From HXMU1420-2 sp017643305 (GTDB lineage: Bacteria; Pseudomonadota; Alphaproteobacteria; Rhodobacterales; Rhodobacteraceae): 64,000 bases of DNA. Location of the stretch: NCBI GenBank assembly GCA_965217135.1, contig OZ244249.1, forward strand, positions 186,001 to 250,000, in the 5' to 3' direction. Shown piece by piece: positions 62,761 to 64,000 of this stretch. The notes under the pieces were generated by a model, which did no database searches, was not told the DNA's origin, and worked only from the letters and a program-made list of their open reading frames with translations. Each line of letters opens with the position of its first letter. Position 1 is the stretch's first letter. A program made the translations under genes and the position numbers.

Positions 62761-63624
62761 ATGCAGTAGAAACAAATCTGGTTCGCGCTGGGCCTGAGCG
62801 CGCTTCTGTCGGTACCGGCCTTGGCCCAAGCGCCTTTCGCGACCTTTGAGCGGGCCAGTGAACCGGTGTTGAACGACCCCCATGACCTAACGTTGGGGCC
62901 GGACGGGAAACTCTATGTCGCTGACAAGTTCGGGCATCGGATTGTCGCGATGGATGCCGAGACGCTGGAAATCCTGAATGTGATCGATGAAGGCAAGCTG
63001 CCAGGCATCCATGACATTTCCTTTGGTCCGGATGGCAAAGCCTATGTGGCCGTAACAGGCGGGAGCGTCGTTGCGATATATAGCTTTGTGGATGGCAGAC
63101 TGTCGCTGGATAACTATTTGGGGTCTTTCCCGAACACTGAAGGCGTGCTGGCCCATTCCAACGGTCGTCTGTACGTGATAGCATCTGGGTCCGGTGATCT
63201 GGTTGCCGTGTCCGGTACCACGATGCATGCCATCTCCCATGGCCATTTCGGCGCGCATGACGTGGCTGAGGCGCTGGATGGCACGATCTGGCTAGCGGAA
63301 AATGCGCAATCTCGGCTGATCCGATTTTCCGAGGATTTGGAACAGTTGCAGGTGCTGGATGATCCGAAGTTCGGTTTCATCGGGCCGCGTTACGTGGACG
63401 TTGATGACTTCGGGCGGCTTGTTGTGGCTGATCAGGATGCGCACCGCATCCTGTTGATCAACCCGGAAACCGAACGGTTGATCGGTATCTTGGGGGATGG
63501 GATGCCCGGCATCGGACCCTACAGTTTTGATGATCCGGAAGGCGCACTGGTGGTGGGCAACACCCATTACTTTGCCGACAGCGATAACAATCGCATCGTC
63601 AAATATGTGGTCATCCTGAACTGA
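62761..63624 (+). pseudogene. Secreted NHL/SMP-30-like beta-propeller protein with amber at codon 3
   Basis: ATG 62761 has GGAAGG eight bases upstream, but its third codon is TAG (62767-62769). The same frame then reads a good signal peptide (KQIWFALGLSALLSVPALA|QA) and a complete propeller with repeats DPHDLTLGPDGKLYVAD, IHDISFGPDGKAYVA and PRYVDVDDFGRLVVADQD. A weak restart at TTG 62821 would lack the signal peptide. Likely a recent nonsense mutation (CAG or TGG to TAG) or a sequence error. Role unknown. Confidence 0.7.
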
Positions 63625-63679
63625 CCCGGCTTGCACAACTCTTGGTCCCTGCGCCTAATATCCGGGCGGAGGACCACAG

Positions 63680-64000
63680 ATGATCGAAGAACCCAAAGCT
63701 CTAACCATTTCCCGCCCCTGGCGCCGCCCGACGGCAGCGCAAATCGAGGCGTTTCAAAAGGCCCCAACCTGTTTTGTCGTTGACGCCATGAACGGCAGAT
63801 CAGCGATGGATGCTACTATCCGACCGCTGCACCCTTCTGCCCCGGTCAAACGTGTGGCGGGCCCGGCGCTTACGGCAGGCAACGGCCCGGGAGATATTCG
63901 TGGTACGTTTGGTGCGGTGAATTTTGTGCAGAATGGAGATATAATTATTGCCTCTGCAGATGGGTATCAGGGGTGTGCCACCTGTGGGGACCGGTTGGCT
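63680..64000 (+). CDS. RraA-like / HMG-aldolase-family protein, cut by window end
   Basis: First 107 codons from ATG 63680, with GGAGG upstream. Family features: CFVVDAMNGRSAMDATIRPL, VAGPALTAGNGPGD, and NGDIIIASADGYQG before the expected Gly/Asp-rich metal site. These proteins act as 4-hydroxy-4-methyl-2-oxoglutarate aldolases or RNase E regulators; the catabolic setting favours an aldolase. 3' end lies beyond the window. Confidence 0.82.
   Translation, partial: MIEEPKALTISRPWRRPTAAQIEAFQKAPTCFVVDAMNGRSAMDATIRPLHPSAPVKRVAGPALTAGNGPGDIRGTFGAVNFVQNGDIIIASADGYQGCATCGDRLA

Noticed and set aside
53059..62769. Pyrrolysine or other amber read-through in the sulfotransferase and propeller genes
   Set aside because: TAG is used as an ordinary stop in this window (pheT, glcD), so read-through is not expected.
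1..64000. CRISPR arrays, prophage genes, rRNA operons
   Set aside because: No regularly spaced repeats, phage structural genes or rRNA sequence were recognised anywhere in the window.

Overview
The window reads as chromosomal DNA of a high-GC alphaproteobacterium, most likely Rhodobacterales (Roseobacter group). This rests on gene content: split leuC/leuD/leuB, glcDEF, a TctABC transporter with its own regulators, an rsfS-rlmH pair, and several heterotroph catabolic clusters. Every assignment comes from reading the sequence; no database search was run.

Layout. 1-1950: 3' part of pheT. 2182-8910: an aromatic-compound catabolic cluster (FAH-family hydrolase, two-domain extradiol dioxygenase, IclR regulator, FAD monooxygenase, 3-oxoacid CoA-transferase A/B) ending in a dead type II dehydroquinase. 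Three intergenic regions of this cluster carry one shared 17-bp palindrome, TGTCCG-N5-CGGACA. 8919-15069: a tripartite tricarboxylate transporter (tctCBA) opposite a response regulator, histidine kinase and periplasmic binding protein. 15101-24263: an insertion next to tRNA-Pro(CGG). Two almost identical IS3-family elements in the same orientation bracket an AT-richer two-gene restriction-modification module, and a 20-bp tRNA 3'-end-like fragment abuts the far side.

24309-33327: EamA transporter and leucine genes (leuB, leuD, leuC) with membrane and secreted proteins between them. 33927-35910: rsfS, rlmH, a frameshifted secreted protein and a DUF599-like protein. 35994-39929: glycolate oxidase glcDEF. 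40017-41429: secreted trypsin-like protease and small heat-shock protein. 41529-44620: P450 plus Rieske oxygenase opposite a TetR regulator, with three operators spaced exactly 24 bp apart. 44658-47113: ECF sigma factor overlapping a membrane-anchored vWA protein. 47241-53247: transporter and dehydrogenase genes, ending in a sulfotransferase pseudogene. 53267-64000: a sugar or sugar-acid cluster (lactonase-type amidohydrolase, aldo/keto reductase, MFS, BtpA/SgcQ, M42 peptidase, FGGY kinase, two ABC permeases, a broken NHL-repeat protein, and the start of an RraA-like gene).

The most unusual object is the restriction-modification module at 16650-21979. One 1000-residue protein joins a circularly permuted but motif-complete cytosine-C5 methyltransferase to a type III Mod-like domain that has lost both its DPPY and its FxGxG motif. 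It is translationally coupled to a type III Res-like helicase-nuclease. The second theme is gene decay: at least five host genes carry a single nonsense codon or frameshift.
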